A DNA stretch of 15,185 bases. Origin: Bacteroidota bacterium (lineage in GTDB: Bacteria > Bacteroidota > Bacteroidia > Bacteroidales > UBA4417). Position numbers and translations under genes: made by a program. Location: contig JAIFMH010000066.1 of NCBI GenBank assembly GCA_020048595.1, forward strand, positions 1-15,185, in the 5' to 3' direction. A model generated the notes under the pieces. That model was not told the origin of the DNA and ran no database searches. It worked only from the letters and a program-made list of their open reading frames with translations. Below, one piece after another: positions 1 to 7,516 of the stretch (position 1 is the first letter of the stretch; each line of letters begins with the position of its first letter).

Positions 1-515
1 ATGGCTTCGCTGCTATGAGTTATAACTTCAGGATAACTTCCAAAAAGTAACTGATTGGGTAGAGTTTCGATAACATATTGCAGTCCATATGTATTGCGCA
101 TTTCCTGAACACTTACAGGAAATAATTTAAATCCCCTGTATCGTCCGGTCAAGGACTCAAAGGTTTGGTCAGCAAGTTCAAGTGCTGATGACCCTGTGAT
201 GATAAATTGATATCCTAATTCCCGGTCAATCATATTTTTAACCAGTAAGCCAACATTATCCAAAGCCTGAGCTTCATCAATAATTACTAACTTATTTTTG
301 CCGATTAATTGAATGACTGTTTGAATATTTTCTGCTTTCCATAAGCTTCTTGTTGCTGGATCATCACCATTAACATACGTAAAATTAATTCCAGATTCCC
401 CGGCGAATGTTTTAACAAGTGTTGTCTTCCCTGCCTGACGTGGACCCAGGATTATTATGGCTTTCTTCTTATCCAGCTTTTCAGGAAGCAATGCTAACAA
501 CCTTCTGTTTATCAT
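1..515 (-). CDS. AAA family ATPase (ATPase/DUF4143 type), N-terminal part, cut by window edge
   Basis: The minus strand carries an open frame of 171 codons from the ATG at 515 to the window edge; the C-terminal part is missing. Visible motifs are Walker A GPRQAGKTT (residues 24-32), Walker B LVIIDEAQ (76-83), sensor-1-like ITGSSA (106-111), an arginine-rich SLTGRYRGF stretch (121-129) and a GSYPEV motif (159-164). These are the landmarks of the stand-alone ATPases that usually carry a C-terminal DUF4143 domain. Many Bacteroidota encode multiple paralogues, and their physiological role is not established. An in-frame ATG at 545 would add 10 residues and is preceded directly by a stop codon. 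I prefer 515 because homologues commonly begin close to an 'MIxR' start and because a promoter-like box lies between the two ATGs, but 545 remains possible. The gene is transcribed divergently from the tricorn protease gene. Confidence 0.88.
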   Translation of the reverse strand, partial: MINRRLLALLPEKLDKKKAIIILGPRQAGKTTLVKTFAGESGINFTYVNGDDPATRSLWKAENIQTVIQLIGKNKLVIIDEAQALDNVGLLVKNMIDRELGYQFIITGSSALELADQTFESLTGRYRGFKLFPVSVQEMRNTYGLQYVIETLPNQLLFGSYPEVITHSSEA

Positions 516-533
516 GAGCAAGTAATTTTCCCA

Positions 534-541
534 CAAAGATA
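534..541 (-). promoter_or_regulatory. Possible Bacteroidota -7 promoter box for the AAA ATPase gene
   Basis: The minus strand reads TATCTTTG here, an exact match to the TAnnTTTG -7 element known from Bacteroides. It lies about 19 nt upstream of the ATG at 515. No convincing TTTG -33 element is seen 19-21 nt further upstream; that space is filled by the palindromic repeat. If the gene instead starts at 545, this box is coding and the match is fortuitous. Confidence 0.4.
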
Positions 542-553
542 ACATATTTCAGA

Positions 554-595
554 GATTATAATCCATAAATATGCCAATATTTATGGATTATAATC
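554..595. repeat. Perfect 19-bp inverted repeat containing two ATTATAAT palindromes
   Basis: Left arm 554-572 (GATTATAATCCATAAATAT) and right arm 577-595 are exact reverse complements separated by GCCA. Each arm carries the self-complementary core GATTATAATC, so the element can be read either as one long hairpin or as two copies of a palindrome of the form TTTATGGATTATAATCCATAAA split over two sites. There is no T-tract on the minus strand and no upstream gene ending here, so it is not a terminator. Its position just upstream of the ATPase start suggests an operator for a dimeric regulator or for the ATPase itself; that role is inference. Confidence 0.85.
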
Positions 596-832
596 CTTAA
601 AAACAATTTGGGAATAAAAAATTAATCCTGAATTTTTTTTTGAGGTTGTGGATTGAAGTCACACTTGTTCTTTTTATTGATTTTTTCCATCAGGTAATTT
701 TTAGTATTGATATTACTGACTATGCATCTTTGCTAAAATGATAGTGAGCCATTATCTGTTTTTATAAAATAATTTTCTTTTGTCAGTTTCATTTTATCTA
801 ATTTTATTGCCAAATATTTCAAGAAATATATC

Positions 833-3800
833 ATGAAAACTCTGATCACCGCACTCTTATTAATTCTCTTCTCTTCACAATTTGCACTTGCTGCCAGCGA
901 AGGAAGATTGATGACTTATCCTGATGTTTACAAGGATAAAATTGTATTTACCTACGAAAATGATCTCTGGCTGGTTAGCTCCGCCGGTGGAACAGCAACA
1001 CGCCTGACAAGCTTTCCGGGTAATGAATTCTCTGCCAGGTTTTCGCCCGACGGAAAATCAATAGCTTTTACTGCCGGATATGATGGCACGTATGGAGTTT
1101 ATGTAATGCCTGCCGAAGGCGGAGAGCCTGTGCGGTTAACATATCTGCCAGGCTCGGCACAATCCATTGCCTGGACTCCTGATGGCAAACGTGTAGTTTT
1201 TCGTTCAGCCTGGGAAAATTATATTTCGCGTGATCCAAATCTTTATTTTGTGAACAAGGAAGGATCAGCCCCGGAACGTTTCCCGATTGACAGGGGCGTT
1301 TTGTGCAGTTATAACGCGGATGGTACCAAAATGCTTTACTGCCGGAAAGGAAGCGAGGAATATTACTGGAAACGCTATAAAGGCGGACAGTACCAGGATA
1401 TCTGGATGTATGATTTCAAACAAAAGCAGTTCACTCCAATTTCAGATTATGTGGGAAAGAACAGCTACCCAATGTGGTTTGGAAATACTATGTATTTTGT
1501 TTCGGACCGAACCAATGGAATCGCTAATCTTTATTCTCAAGACCTTGCTACAAAGTCGATAAAACAGTTAACGAGTTATGCTGATTTTGATGTAATGTGG
1601 GCTGAAAATGACGGCGAACAAATTGTCTTCATCCAAAGCGGGTACCTGAACATTTATGATACGAAGACAAGCCAGGCAAAGAAAATTTCAGTAACAATTC
1701 CTTCCGACAGATGGCGGATGAGGGATAGGGTTATTAATCCCAAAGAGTATGTTCATACGTTCAATATTTCGAATGATGGAAAAACCGCTGTGCTCGAATC
1801 TCGTGGCGATGTATTTACAATTCCTGCTGCTAAAGGAATCACAAAAAATCTATCCAATACACCCGGCACAAGGGAAATGCATCCGCAGATTTCGCCCGAC
1901 GGCAAATGGATTGCTTTCTTCTCGGATAAAACCGGGGAATACCAGCTTTATATGCAAAGCACCGATGGAGGTGATTGGACTCAGCTGACAACAAAACTCG
2001 ATAAATTCATATACCATCTTTCCTGGTCGCCTGACGGCAAAAAAATCCTTTTCGGAAACCGGGAATTTGCAATTTTTTATGTGGATGTGGATTCTAAAAA
2101 GCTGACTGAAATTGATAAGTCGAACCAGTTAAAAAACGATGAATTTTACTGGGAACAAAGCGATTACAGCTGGTCGCCCGACAGCAAATGGATTACATAC
2201 AGTTTTACGAATTTCAACCGCAATAATGTTGTCTACATTTACAATCTTGAGCAGAAGAAAAAGTATGCATTGACAAGTGATTTCTTTGATAACCTTTATC
2301 CTTCGTTCGATGCAAACGGGAAATATCTGTATTATGTTTCGAGCAGGAATTTTGAGCTGCACATGGACTTTTACGAGGACAACCACGTTGTTGCTACACC
2401 ACAGCAGGTGATGGTTGTTCAGTTAAGGGATCACGAAACGCCTCCTTTTGAAGAAGCTCTTACCAAAGAAGAAAAGAAAACGGATGAAATATTCAGAATA
2501 GATATTGACGGAATTTTAACAAGAACCTATCCGCTACCAGTTGAACCAGGCAATTATTTTTTCCTGAAAGCAGGAAACGGGAAAGTGATGTGGAGTTCCG
2601 TTGAGAATTTTACAGAAGACGAATATGAGCAGATATTTAAACCGGGATCTGAAACCAAATGGGCGCTGAATATTTTCGACATGTCGTCAAAATCACTGGT
2701 TGTTTTGAGCGATAAAATCAAAAATTTTGATTTATCCACTGACAGAACACGTTTGATTATTCAGAAGGAATCGGATTGCTTTACAACTTCAGTTGACGAT
2801 GCGTTTAAATCAAAAGCTGCCGGCAGCAAACTCAGTCTGGATGGAATGAGCTATACCGTTAATAATCTCGCCGAGTGGAACCAGATTTTTAATGATACAT
2901 GGCGTTGGTATCGCGACTTTTTCTACGACAAAAATTTTCATGGCCACGACTGGAAAGCTATGGGTGAAAAATTCAGGGCGTACATTCCTTACCTTTCTTC
3001 ACGGGATGAATTAAACTGGTTGCTGTCGCAGATGGTTGGCGAGTTAAGCGTTTCGCATACGTATGTTGGAGGTGGTGATATGGGACCAATGAAAGCCCCT
3101 GAAACCAAAGTTTACACAGGCTGGCTGGGTGCTGATTTTGTTCCTGATAAATCTTCAGGCTTATATAAGTTTGATAAGATTTATGGACCTACGGATTACA
3201 ATCTCGATCTGAAATCACCGCTGGTTCGTCCGGATATTGATCTTAAGGAAGGTGATTATTTGATCGCTATTAACGGGAATGAGATCAAAGCTCCTGAAGA
3301 TTATTCAAAATACCTGCAAGTCATAGCCGGGCAAACAGTTACTGTGACCTTAAATAACAAACCTACAAAAGAGGGAGCTAAAACCTATGAAATAAAGCCA
3401 ATCCGGAACAACAGCCAGTTAAGGTATTTCCGCTGGATTTCGGATAACATCAGTTATATTCAGAAAAAGACCGATGGCAAAGTAGGCTATATGCATATCA
3501 ATGCAATGGGTTCCGGTGGTGTAGGAGAGTTTGATAAATATTGGCGAGCATTCCGGTATAAAGAAGGACTTATTATTGATGTGAGAAGAAATGGTGGAGG
3601 ATGGACCGAATACTTCCTGATTGATAAGCTTGAGCGCAAAATGGTAGCCTACAATGTTCTTCAGGGTATGGAACCATTCCGGTATCCCGGAAGTACTTCT
3701 ACCGGACCATATGTTGCAATATCAAATGAATATAACGGTTCGGATGGTGAAGCATTTATCGAAGATTTTAAAGCAAATAAGCTTGGTACTGTGGTTGGCG

Positions 3801-4075
3801 TTCCTTCGTGGGGCGGACTGGTAGGAATTATTAATGCACAAACTACTATTGATAACGGAATTGTAAATCAGTCGAACAATAGTTTTTACGGCAAAGAAGG
3901 AAAATGGCTGGTTGAAAATCATGGTGCCGATCCTGATATACTGATTGATAATGATCCAGCTTCGGTAATGGCCGGAAAGGATAACCAGCTGGATAAAGCA
4001 ATTGAAGTAGTGCTGCAGAAAATTAAAGAAAATCCGTTTACTTTTCCTTCGGTTCCGGAGTATCCGAAAAGATAG
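833..4075 (+). CDS. Tricorn-type S41 family serine protease, secreted
   Basis: This 1080-residue protein has the length and domain order of tricorn core protease. A signal peptide (about 1-21, ending ALAAS) points to export. Beta-propeller repeats follow, with PD40-like motifs FSPDGKSIAF (about 70), WTPDGK (about 114), ISPDGKWIAF (353), WSPDGKKILF (398) and WSPDSKW (447). Then come a tricorn C1 region, a PDZ-like domain (about 765-855, core EGDYLIAINGNEI) and the S41 catalytic domain. The catalytic tetrad described for Thermoplasma tricorn (Ser745, His746, Ser965, Glu1023) can be placed as Ser741-His742 in VSHTYVGG, Ser970 in NGSDGEAF and Glu1028 in VENHGADPD; RRNGGGW (918-924) fits the oxyanion region. 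The archaeal enzyme degrades oligopeptides. Here the leader implies a periplasmic or surface peptide-processing role (inference). The gene has its own terminator and appears monocistronic. Confidence 0.95.
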   Translation: MKTLITALLLILFSSQFALAASEGRLMTYPDVYKDKIVFTYENDLWLVSSAGGTATRLTSFPGNEFSARFSPDGKSIAFTAGYDGTYGVYVMPAEGGEPVRLTYLPGSAQSIAWTPDGKRVVFRSAWENYISRDPNLYFVNKEGSAPERFPIDRGVLCSYNADGTKMLYCRKGSEEYYWKRYKGGQYQDIWMYDFKQKQFTPISDYVGKNSYPMWFGNTMYFVSDRTNGIANLYSQDLATKSIKQLTSYADFDVMWAENDGEQIVFIQSGYLNIYDTKTSQAKKISVTIPSDRWRMRDRVINPKEYVHTFNISNDGKTAVLESRGDVFTIPAAKGITKNLSNTPGTREMHPQISPDGKWIAFFSDKTGEYQLYMQSTDGGDWTQLTTKLDKFIYHLSWSPDGKKILFGNREFAIFYVDVDSKKLTEIDKSNQLKNDEFYWEQSDYSWSPDSKWITYSFTNFNRNNVVYIYNLEQKKKYALTSDFFDNLYPSFDANGKYLYYVSSRNFELHMDFYEDNHVVATPQQVMVVQLRDHETPPFEEALTKEEKKTDEIFRIDIDGILTRTYPLPVEPGNYFFLKAGNGKVMWSSVENFTEDEYEQIFKPGSETKWALNIFDMSSKSLVVLSDKIKNFDLSTDRTRLIIQKESDCFTTSVDDAFKSKAAGSKLSLDGMSYTVNNLAEWNQIFNDTWRWYRDFFYDKNFHGHDWKAMGEKFRAYIPYLSSRDELNWLLSQMVGELSVSHTYVGGGDMGPMKAPETKVYTGWLGADFVPDKSSGLYKFDKIYGPTDYNLDLKSPLVRPDIDLKEGDYLIAINGNEIKAPEDYSKYLQVIAGQTVTVTLNNKPTKEGAKTYEIKPIRNNSQLRYFRWISDNISYIQKKTDGKVGYMHINAMGSGGVGEFDKYWRAFRYKEGLIIDVRRNGGGWTEYFLIDKLERKMVAYNVLQGMEPFRYPGSTSTGPYVAISNEYNGSDGEAFIEDFKANKLGTVVGVPSWGGLVGIINAQTTIDNGIVNQSNNSFYGKEGKWLVENHGADPDILIDNDPASVMAGKDNQLDKAIEVVLQKIKENPFTFPSVPEYPKR

Positions 4076-4104
4076 ATTGTTTTCATATTCAAGAGTATTC
4101 AAAT

Positions 4105-4134
4105 AAAACTGCCGGTAAATTGCCGGCAGTTTTT
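4105..4134 (+). terminator. Rho-independent terminator after the tricorn gene
   Basis: An 11-bp perfect stem AAAACTGCCGG / CCGGCAGTTTT encloses the 7-nt loop TAAATTG and ends in a run of T. It starts 30 nt after the tricorn stop codon. The A-rich left arm would also work on the opposite strand, but no gene points this way from the right. Confidence 0.92.
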
Positions 4135-4384
4135 ATTTCATCATTTTAAAGATTTATTCAAACCCTTTCGAATAGATCTATGAAATTCTAGGGAGGTAAA
4201 TTTTCCGATAAATCTTGTAATTATACCTGACTGAGTAATTATTGACATCCTACCTACTAATTGTTAAGAAAAGGGTTCATTATTGCATATAGAATTAGTA
4301 CGTTTGTATAAGAAAAAGTGATGAAATTTCGGTTTACATGCCGGTTGAGGTATGCATGCATGCAAGTTCCATCAAATAATCGTT
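4135..4384 (+). other. Intergenic leader upstream of the beta-barrel gene
   Basis: No convincing gene is present. Visible items are an 8-nt direct repeat GTAATTAT at 4217 and 4235 (period 18), the promoter-like box at 4299-4306, and a 12-bp self-complementary TGCATGCATGCA at 4353-4364. The palindrome lies just after an in-frame ATG (4352) that I do not believe is the start of the barrel gene, because a clean signal peptide begins at the next Met codon, 4385. Confidence 0.5.
4299..4306 (+). promoter_or_regulatory. Candidate -7 promoter box of the barrel/ABC operon
   Basis: TACGTTTG matches the Bacteroidota TAnnTTTG element exactly and would give a leader of about 70 nt before the ATG at 4385. 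A -33 TTTG at the proper 19-21 nt spacing is absent (the sequence there is GGTTCA), so this rests on the -7 box alone. Confidence 0.42.
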
Positions 4385-5527
4385 ATGAAAATCATAACCT
4401 GCATTTCAATATTTTTAGTTTTACTGTGCCTCTCGCTGAAATCCTTGGCAGGAGATACCCTTGTTTTCAAAGGGCAGGCTTCGGGCTGGATCAATCTGAA
4501 TCCAACTATCGAAATGCCGGTTTGGGTAGGAGCCAGGTATATTCCGACACTGAATTATAAAATTGACTTACCTAAAAACAGGCTTCTGGACTTTGAAGCT
4601 TCGGCCAGTTTAAGCGGCAATGCTGGTTTTCATCCTTTCGATTCGATCAATTCAGATGCTTCAATCAAGCCATACCGGATGTGGGCAAGATATTCCACCA
4701 GCCAGTTTGAATTGCGTATTGGCCTTCAGAAAATCAATTTTGGTTCGGCAGCCATGCTGCGACCGCTAATGTGGTTCGACCAGCTTGATCCGCGCGATCC
4801 GTTGCAAATCACTAATGGGGTTTGGGGTTTGCTCGGAAGGTATTATTTCCTGAATAATGCCAATATCTGGCTTTGGGGATTGTATGGAAACAAAGAGACA
4901 AAAACATGGGAGCTGGCAAATACTTCACAAAAAACACCTGAATTTGGAGGAAGAATACAATTGCCTGTTTTAAATGGCGATGCTGCATTTAGCTGTCATT
5001 TCCGGCAGGCAGATACACGATTGTTATCCGATTCAATTGAAGGAAGTTCCAAAACTCCCGAACAGCGGGTCGGACTGGATGGAAAATGGGATATCGGACC
5101 CGGAATATGGTTTGAGAGTGCATGGATACATAAATCTATAAATGCCGGATTAGCAACCAACCAGGAGATTTTTACAGTTGGCGCCGATTACACCTTTGGC
5201 ATCGGAAACGGGCTCAACACCGTTTTTGAGCATATGGTTTACGGTTATGGAGAAGAGGCATTTGATTTCAGTGAGCGCCTGTCCTTTTCCGGACTGAGCC
5301 TCTCTTATCCGGTTAATATAAGTAATCAGCTCAGCGCAGTATTTTATCATGACTGGACAAATAAAACCTTTTATAACTTTGTTAACTGGAAACACCAGTT
5401 CATCAAACTCGACCTGTATTTTATGGCTTACTGGAATCCTGAAGATTATAGAATGCCGCTTCAGAACACAAAAAATATGATTACTGCAGGAAAAGGAATA
5501 CAGATTATGATGGTTTTTAATCATTAG
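4385..5527 (+). CDS. Outer-membrane beta-barrel (porin-like) protein of unknown function
   Basis: The start at 4385 gives a 380-residue protein with a textbook signal peptide (MKIITCISIFLVLLCLSLKSLAG); the upstream in-frame ATG at 4352 would put 11 extra residues before it. The mature protein is rich in alternating hydrophobic and aromatic strands (for example FELRIGLQKINFG, NIWLWGLYGN, KLDLYFMAYW) and ends with a strand carrying Phe near the C-terminus (IQIMMVFNH), as expected for an outer-membrane barrel. The segment LQKINFGSAAMLRPLMWFDQ followed by LDPRDPLQ resembles the conserved N-terminal part of DUF1302/alginate-export-like barrels (recalled similarity, not tested). The gene lies just upstream of an ABC exporter set, suggesting an outer-membrane partner or exit channel for it. 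The specific family is uncertain; the barrel call is fairly firm. Confidence 0.8.
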   Translation: MKIITCISIFLVLLCLSLKSLAGDTLVFKGQASGWINLNPTIEMPVWVGARYIPTLNYKIDLPKNRLLDFEASASLSGNAGFHPFDSINSDASIKPYRMWARYSTSQFELRIGLQKINFGSAAMLRPLMWFDQLDPRDPLQITNGVWGLLGRYYFLNNANIWLWGLYGNKETKTWELANTSQKTPEFGGRIQLPVLNGDAAFSCHFRQADTRLLSDSIEGSSKTPEQRVGLDGKWDIGPGIWFESAWIHKSINAGLATNQEIFTVGADYTFGIGNGLNTVFEHMVYGYGEEAFDFSERLSFSGLSLSYPVNISNQLSAVFYHDWTNKTFYNFVNWKHQFIKLDLYFMAYWNPEDYRMPLQNTKNMITAGKGIQIMMVFNH

Positions 5528-5553
5528 TTCAGATTATGATGGTTTTTAATCAT
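5501..5553 (+). repeat. Tandem 24-nt duplication across the barrel gene stop codon
   Basis: The 24 nt at 5501-5524 (the last codons of the barrel gene, beginning CAGATTATGATGG) recur without change at 5530-5553, a period of 29 nt. The stop codon TAG (5525-5527) and TT lie between the copies. The second copy is non-coding and out of frame. It looks like a recent slippage duplication that left the reading frame intact. Confidence 0.93.
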
Positions 5554-5555
5554 AA

Positions 5556-5583
5556 GTGAATAGAAAATGGAAAATAGAAAATA
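5556..5583 (+). repeat. Heptamer repeat tract between barrel and ATPase genes
   Basis: Four consecutive 7-mers are seen: GTGAATA, GAAAATG, GAAAATA, GAAAATA. They begin 29 nt after the barrel stop codon. The first unit is identical to the GTGAATA unit of the long tract after the uridine kinase gene at the end of the window. Confidence 0.7.
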
Positions 5584-5634
5584 GGGGAAAAAGTACCAGA
5601 AATAAGAAACAACACTACTAACTTCCATATGTGT

Positions 5635-6360
5635 ATGCAAAACTCCGAAATCATCAAAATTGAAAATCTCACCAAACGGTACCATATGGGTGAAAATGAT
5701 TTTACTGCCCTGCGTAATATCAACCTCACTTTTAGTAAAGGTGAATTCACCGGTTTGGTCGGGCCAAGTGGCTCAGGTAAGACTACATTGCTGAACATTA
5801 TCGGATCACTCGATAACCCGACAGAAGGAAATGCCATTGTGCTGGGTAATTCAGTCAGCGAGCTTACACATAAGCAGTCGGCAGTGCTACGTAATTATCA
5901 CATTGGGTTTATTTTCCAAACGTATAACCTGCTGTCGGTTTATACAGTTTTTGATAATGTGGAATTTGCTCTGCTGCTGCAAAAACATACTGTAGCTGAA
6001 CGACAAAAAATGGTAATGGAAGCACTCGATTGGGTTGGGCTTGCGGATAAAGCACAATCCAAACCGGCCCAATTGTCTGGTGGCGAATGCCAGAGGGTAT
6101 CTATAGCCCGTGCGATGGTTAAAAGACCTGAAATAGTGCTTGCCGACGAACCTTCGGCTAATCTCGATGCGGCTAATTCGCACCATATCATTCAAACCAT
6201 GAAAAAACTGAACCGGGAACTGAACACTACTTTCATCTTCGCCACGCACGACGAAAAGGTAATGCAGTATCTCGACCGTATTATCCACCTGAAAGACGGA
6301 AGGATTGAAAAAGATCTGATAATGCCGGATTCAAAAACTGAAAGCCATGTTAGCCTTTAA
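5635..6360 (+). CDS. ABC transporter ATP-binding protein, LolD/MacB type
   Basis: This nucleotide-binding subunit powers the two permeases that follow. Numbering from an in-frame ATG at 5629 (243 residues), motifs are Walker A GPSGSGKT (45-52), Q-loop FIFQTYNLL, signature LSGGECQRVSIARAM (149-163), Walker B IVLADEPSANLD (169-180) and H-loop ATHD (205-208). The FQTYNLL and ADEPSANLD spellings and the small size are typical of the LolD/FtsE/MacB-ATPase subfamily, which drives mechanotransmission-type exporters rather than classical pumps. The start at 5635 (MQNSEIIKIENLTKRY) matches usual family N-termini; 5629 differs by two residues. The gene overlaps the next by 14 nt, so translation is probably coupled. 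One oddity: Cys154 sits where most relatives have Gln in LSGGEQQR. Confidence 0.95.
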   Translation: MQNSEIIKIENLTKRYHMGENDFTALRNINLTFSKGEFTGLVGPSGSGKTTLLNIIGSLDNPTEGNAIVLGNSVSELTHKQSAVLRNYHIGFIFQTYNLLSVYTVFDNVEFALLLQKHTVAERQKMVMEALDWVGLADKAQSKPAQLSGGECQRVSIARAMVKRPEIVLADEPSANLDAANSHHIIQTMKKLNRELNTTFIFATHDEKVMQYLDRIIHLKDGRIEKDLIMPDSKTESHVSL

Positions 6361-7516
6361 ACTTGCTTTTAAAAACCTGGTAGGTGCCGGATTGCGCACC
6401 TGGCTCAACGTGTCTGTGCTGTCGTTTGCCTTTGTTGTAATCGTTTTTTACAATGGCATGCTTGATGGCTGGAACCGGCAGGGGCGGAGCGATACCAAAG
6501 CCTGGGAAACAGGCAATGGTCAGTACTGGCATCCGTTATACGACCGATATGACCCTTTTAGTCTGCAGGATGCTCATGCTGTTGTTACAGGCGAAGCCGC
6601 GAAACTGACAAAGGAAAATCAAATAACGCCAATACTAATTACCCAGGCAACGGCATATCCGCAGGGACGAATGCTTAACGTTATGCTGAAAGGCATTGAT
6701 CCAAACCAGAAAATACTGATGATCCCTTCCGGTTCGCTCAAAGCCCAAAACGGTGAAATACCTGCTCTGATTGGCAAACGGATGGCTGAATCAACACATC
6801 TACAGAAAGGAGACCATGTTCTTGTTCGCTGGCGTGATGTGAACGGAACTTTTGATGCCCGCGAAATCCTGATAACAGAGATATTCAGTTCAAATGTTCC
6901 GACAATTGATGTAAGCCAGATTTATGTTCCGCTTTCTTCGTTGCAGGAAATGACAGGCATGAAAGATGAAGCAACTTTTTTGGTAGCAAATGGAACACTC
7001 AATAACACTGAGATTAAAGGATGGACTTTCAAGGATTCAAAGTTCCTTTTAAAAGATTTCGACGAAATGATAGATACAAAAAAAGGAGGATCCCGGATTA
7101 TCTATCTTTTGCTTCTTTCAATTGCTTTATTGGCAATTTTCGATACTCAGGTGTTGTCTATTTTTCGCCGTCAGAAGGAAATTGGCACCTATATTGCTCT
7201 CGGAATGACCAGGTCCCGGGTTATCCGGCTTTTTACTGTTGAAGGAAGCATGCATAGTATCCTTGCATTGATTTTGGGATCACTTTATGGAATTCCTTTA
7301 ATGTTGCTTATTAACAAATATGGTATTCCTATGCCCAAATCTGCCGACCAGGCCGGGATTGCTATATCCGAAAAGATAATTCCTTTTTACAGCCTTGGAA
7401 TGCTGGTTTCTACTGTTCTGTTGGTAGTAATATCGGCAACGATAGTAAGTTATTTTCCCACAAGGCGTATTTCGAAAATGAAACCTACTGACGCGCTAAA
7501 AGGCAAAATACAATGA
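6347..7516 (+). CDS. ABC transporter permease, FtsX/LolCE-like (first of pair)
   Basis: The 389-residue protein has the topology of FtsX/MacB-like permeases: TM1 (about 18-38), a large extracytoplasmic domain (about 40-248), then three TM helices (about 250-272, 300-322, 345-369). Family signatures are RRQKEIGTYIALGMTRSRV (274-292), the cytoplasmic coupling region after TM2, and the C-terminal PTRRISKMKPTDALKGK. The segment after TM1 (TGNGQYWHPLYDRYDP, 55-70) occupies the place of the 'TGHxQxHxPxY' motif common in LolE-like permeases. The reading frame begins inside the ATPase gene and ends in an ATGA overlap with the second permease, so all three subunits should be made in coupled fashion. 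By family this subunit would extract or push a hydrophobic or lipidated substrate at the periplasmic face; the cargo is not deducible from sequence. Confidence 0.93.
   Translation: MLAFKLAFKNLVGAGLRTWLNVSVLSFAFVVIVFYNGMLDGWNRQGRSDTKAWETGNGQYWHPLYDRYDPFSLQDAHAVVTGEAAKLTKENQITPILITQATAYPQGRMLNVMLKGIDPNQKILMIPSGSLKAQNGEIPALIGKRMAESTHLQKGDHVLVRWRDVNGTFDAREILITEIFSSNVPTIDVSQIYVPLSSLQEMTGMKDEATFLVANGTLNNTEIKGWTFKDSKFLLKDFDEMIDTKKGGSRIIYLLLLSIALLAIFDTQVLSIFRRQKEIGTYIALGMTRSRVIRLFTVEGSMHSILALILGSLYGIPLMLLINKYGIPMPKSADQAGIAISEKIIPFYSLGMLVSTVLLVVISATIVSYFPTRRISKMKPTDALKGKIQ

Larger units (their letters stand above)
516..832. other. Divergent intergenic region between the ATPase and tricorn genes
   Basis: Besides the inverted repeat and the ATPase promoter box, the AT-rich remainder shows no ORF or RNA gene. 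For the tricorn gene the best promoter-like string is CATCTTTG at 725-732, seven of eight positions to TAnnTTTG, with TTAG about 20 nt upstream (701-704) as a poor -33 element. Another weak candidate is TAATTTTA at 799-806. Neither is strong enough to call. Confidence 0.5.

Noticed and set aside
4242..4270. TTGACA followed 17 nt later by TAAGAA, resembling a sigma-70 promoter
   Set aside because: Bacteroidota primary sigma factors use TTTG / TAnnTTTG elements, the -10 match is poor, and an exact TAnnTTTG box lies closer to the gene.
4353..4364. TGCATGCATGCA self-complementary run as an operator or Z-DNA site
   Set aside because: It is only 12 bp, isolated and without a matching site nearby, so it cannot be distinguished from chance.
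4318..4560. 80-codon plus-strand ORF overlapping the start of the barrel gene
   Set aside because: It overlaps the signal peptide region in another frame and has no recognisable protein character; the barrel frame is clearly the coding one.
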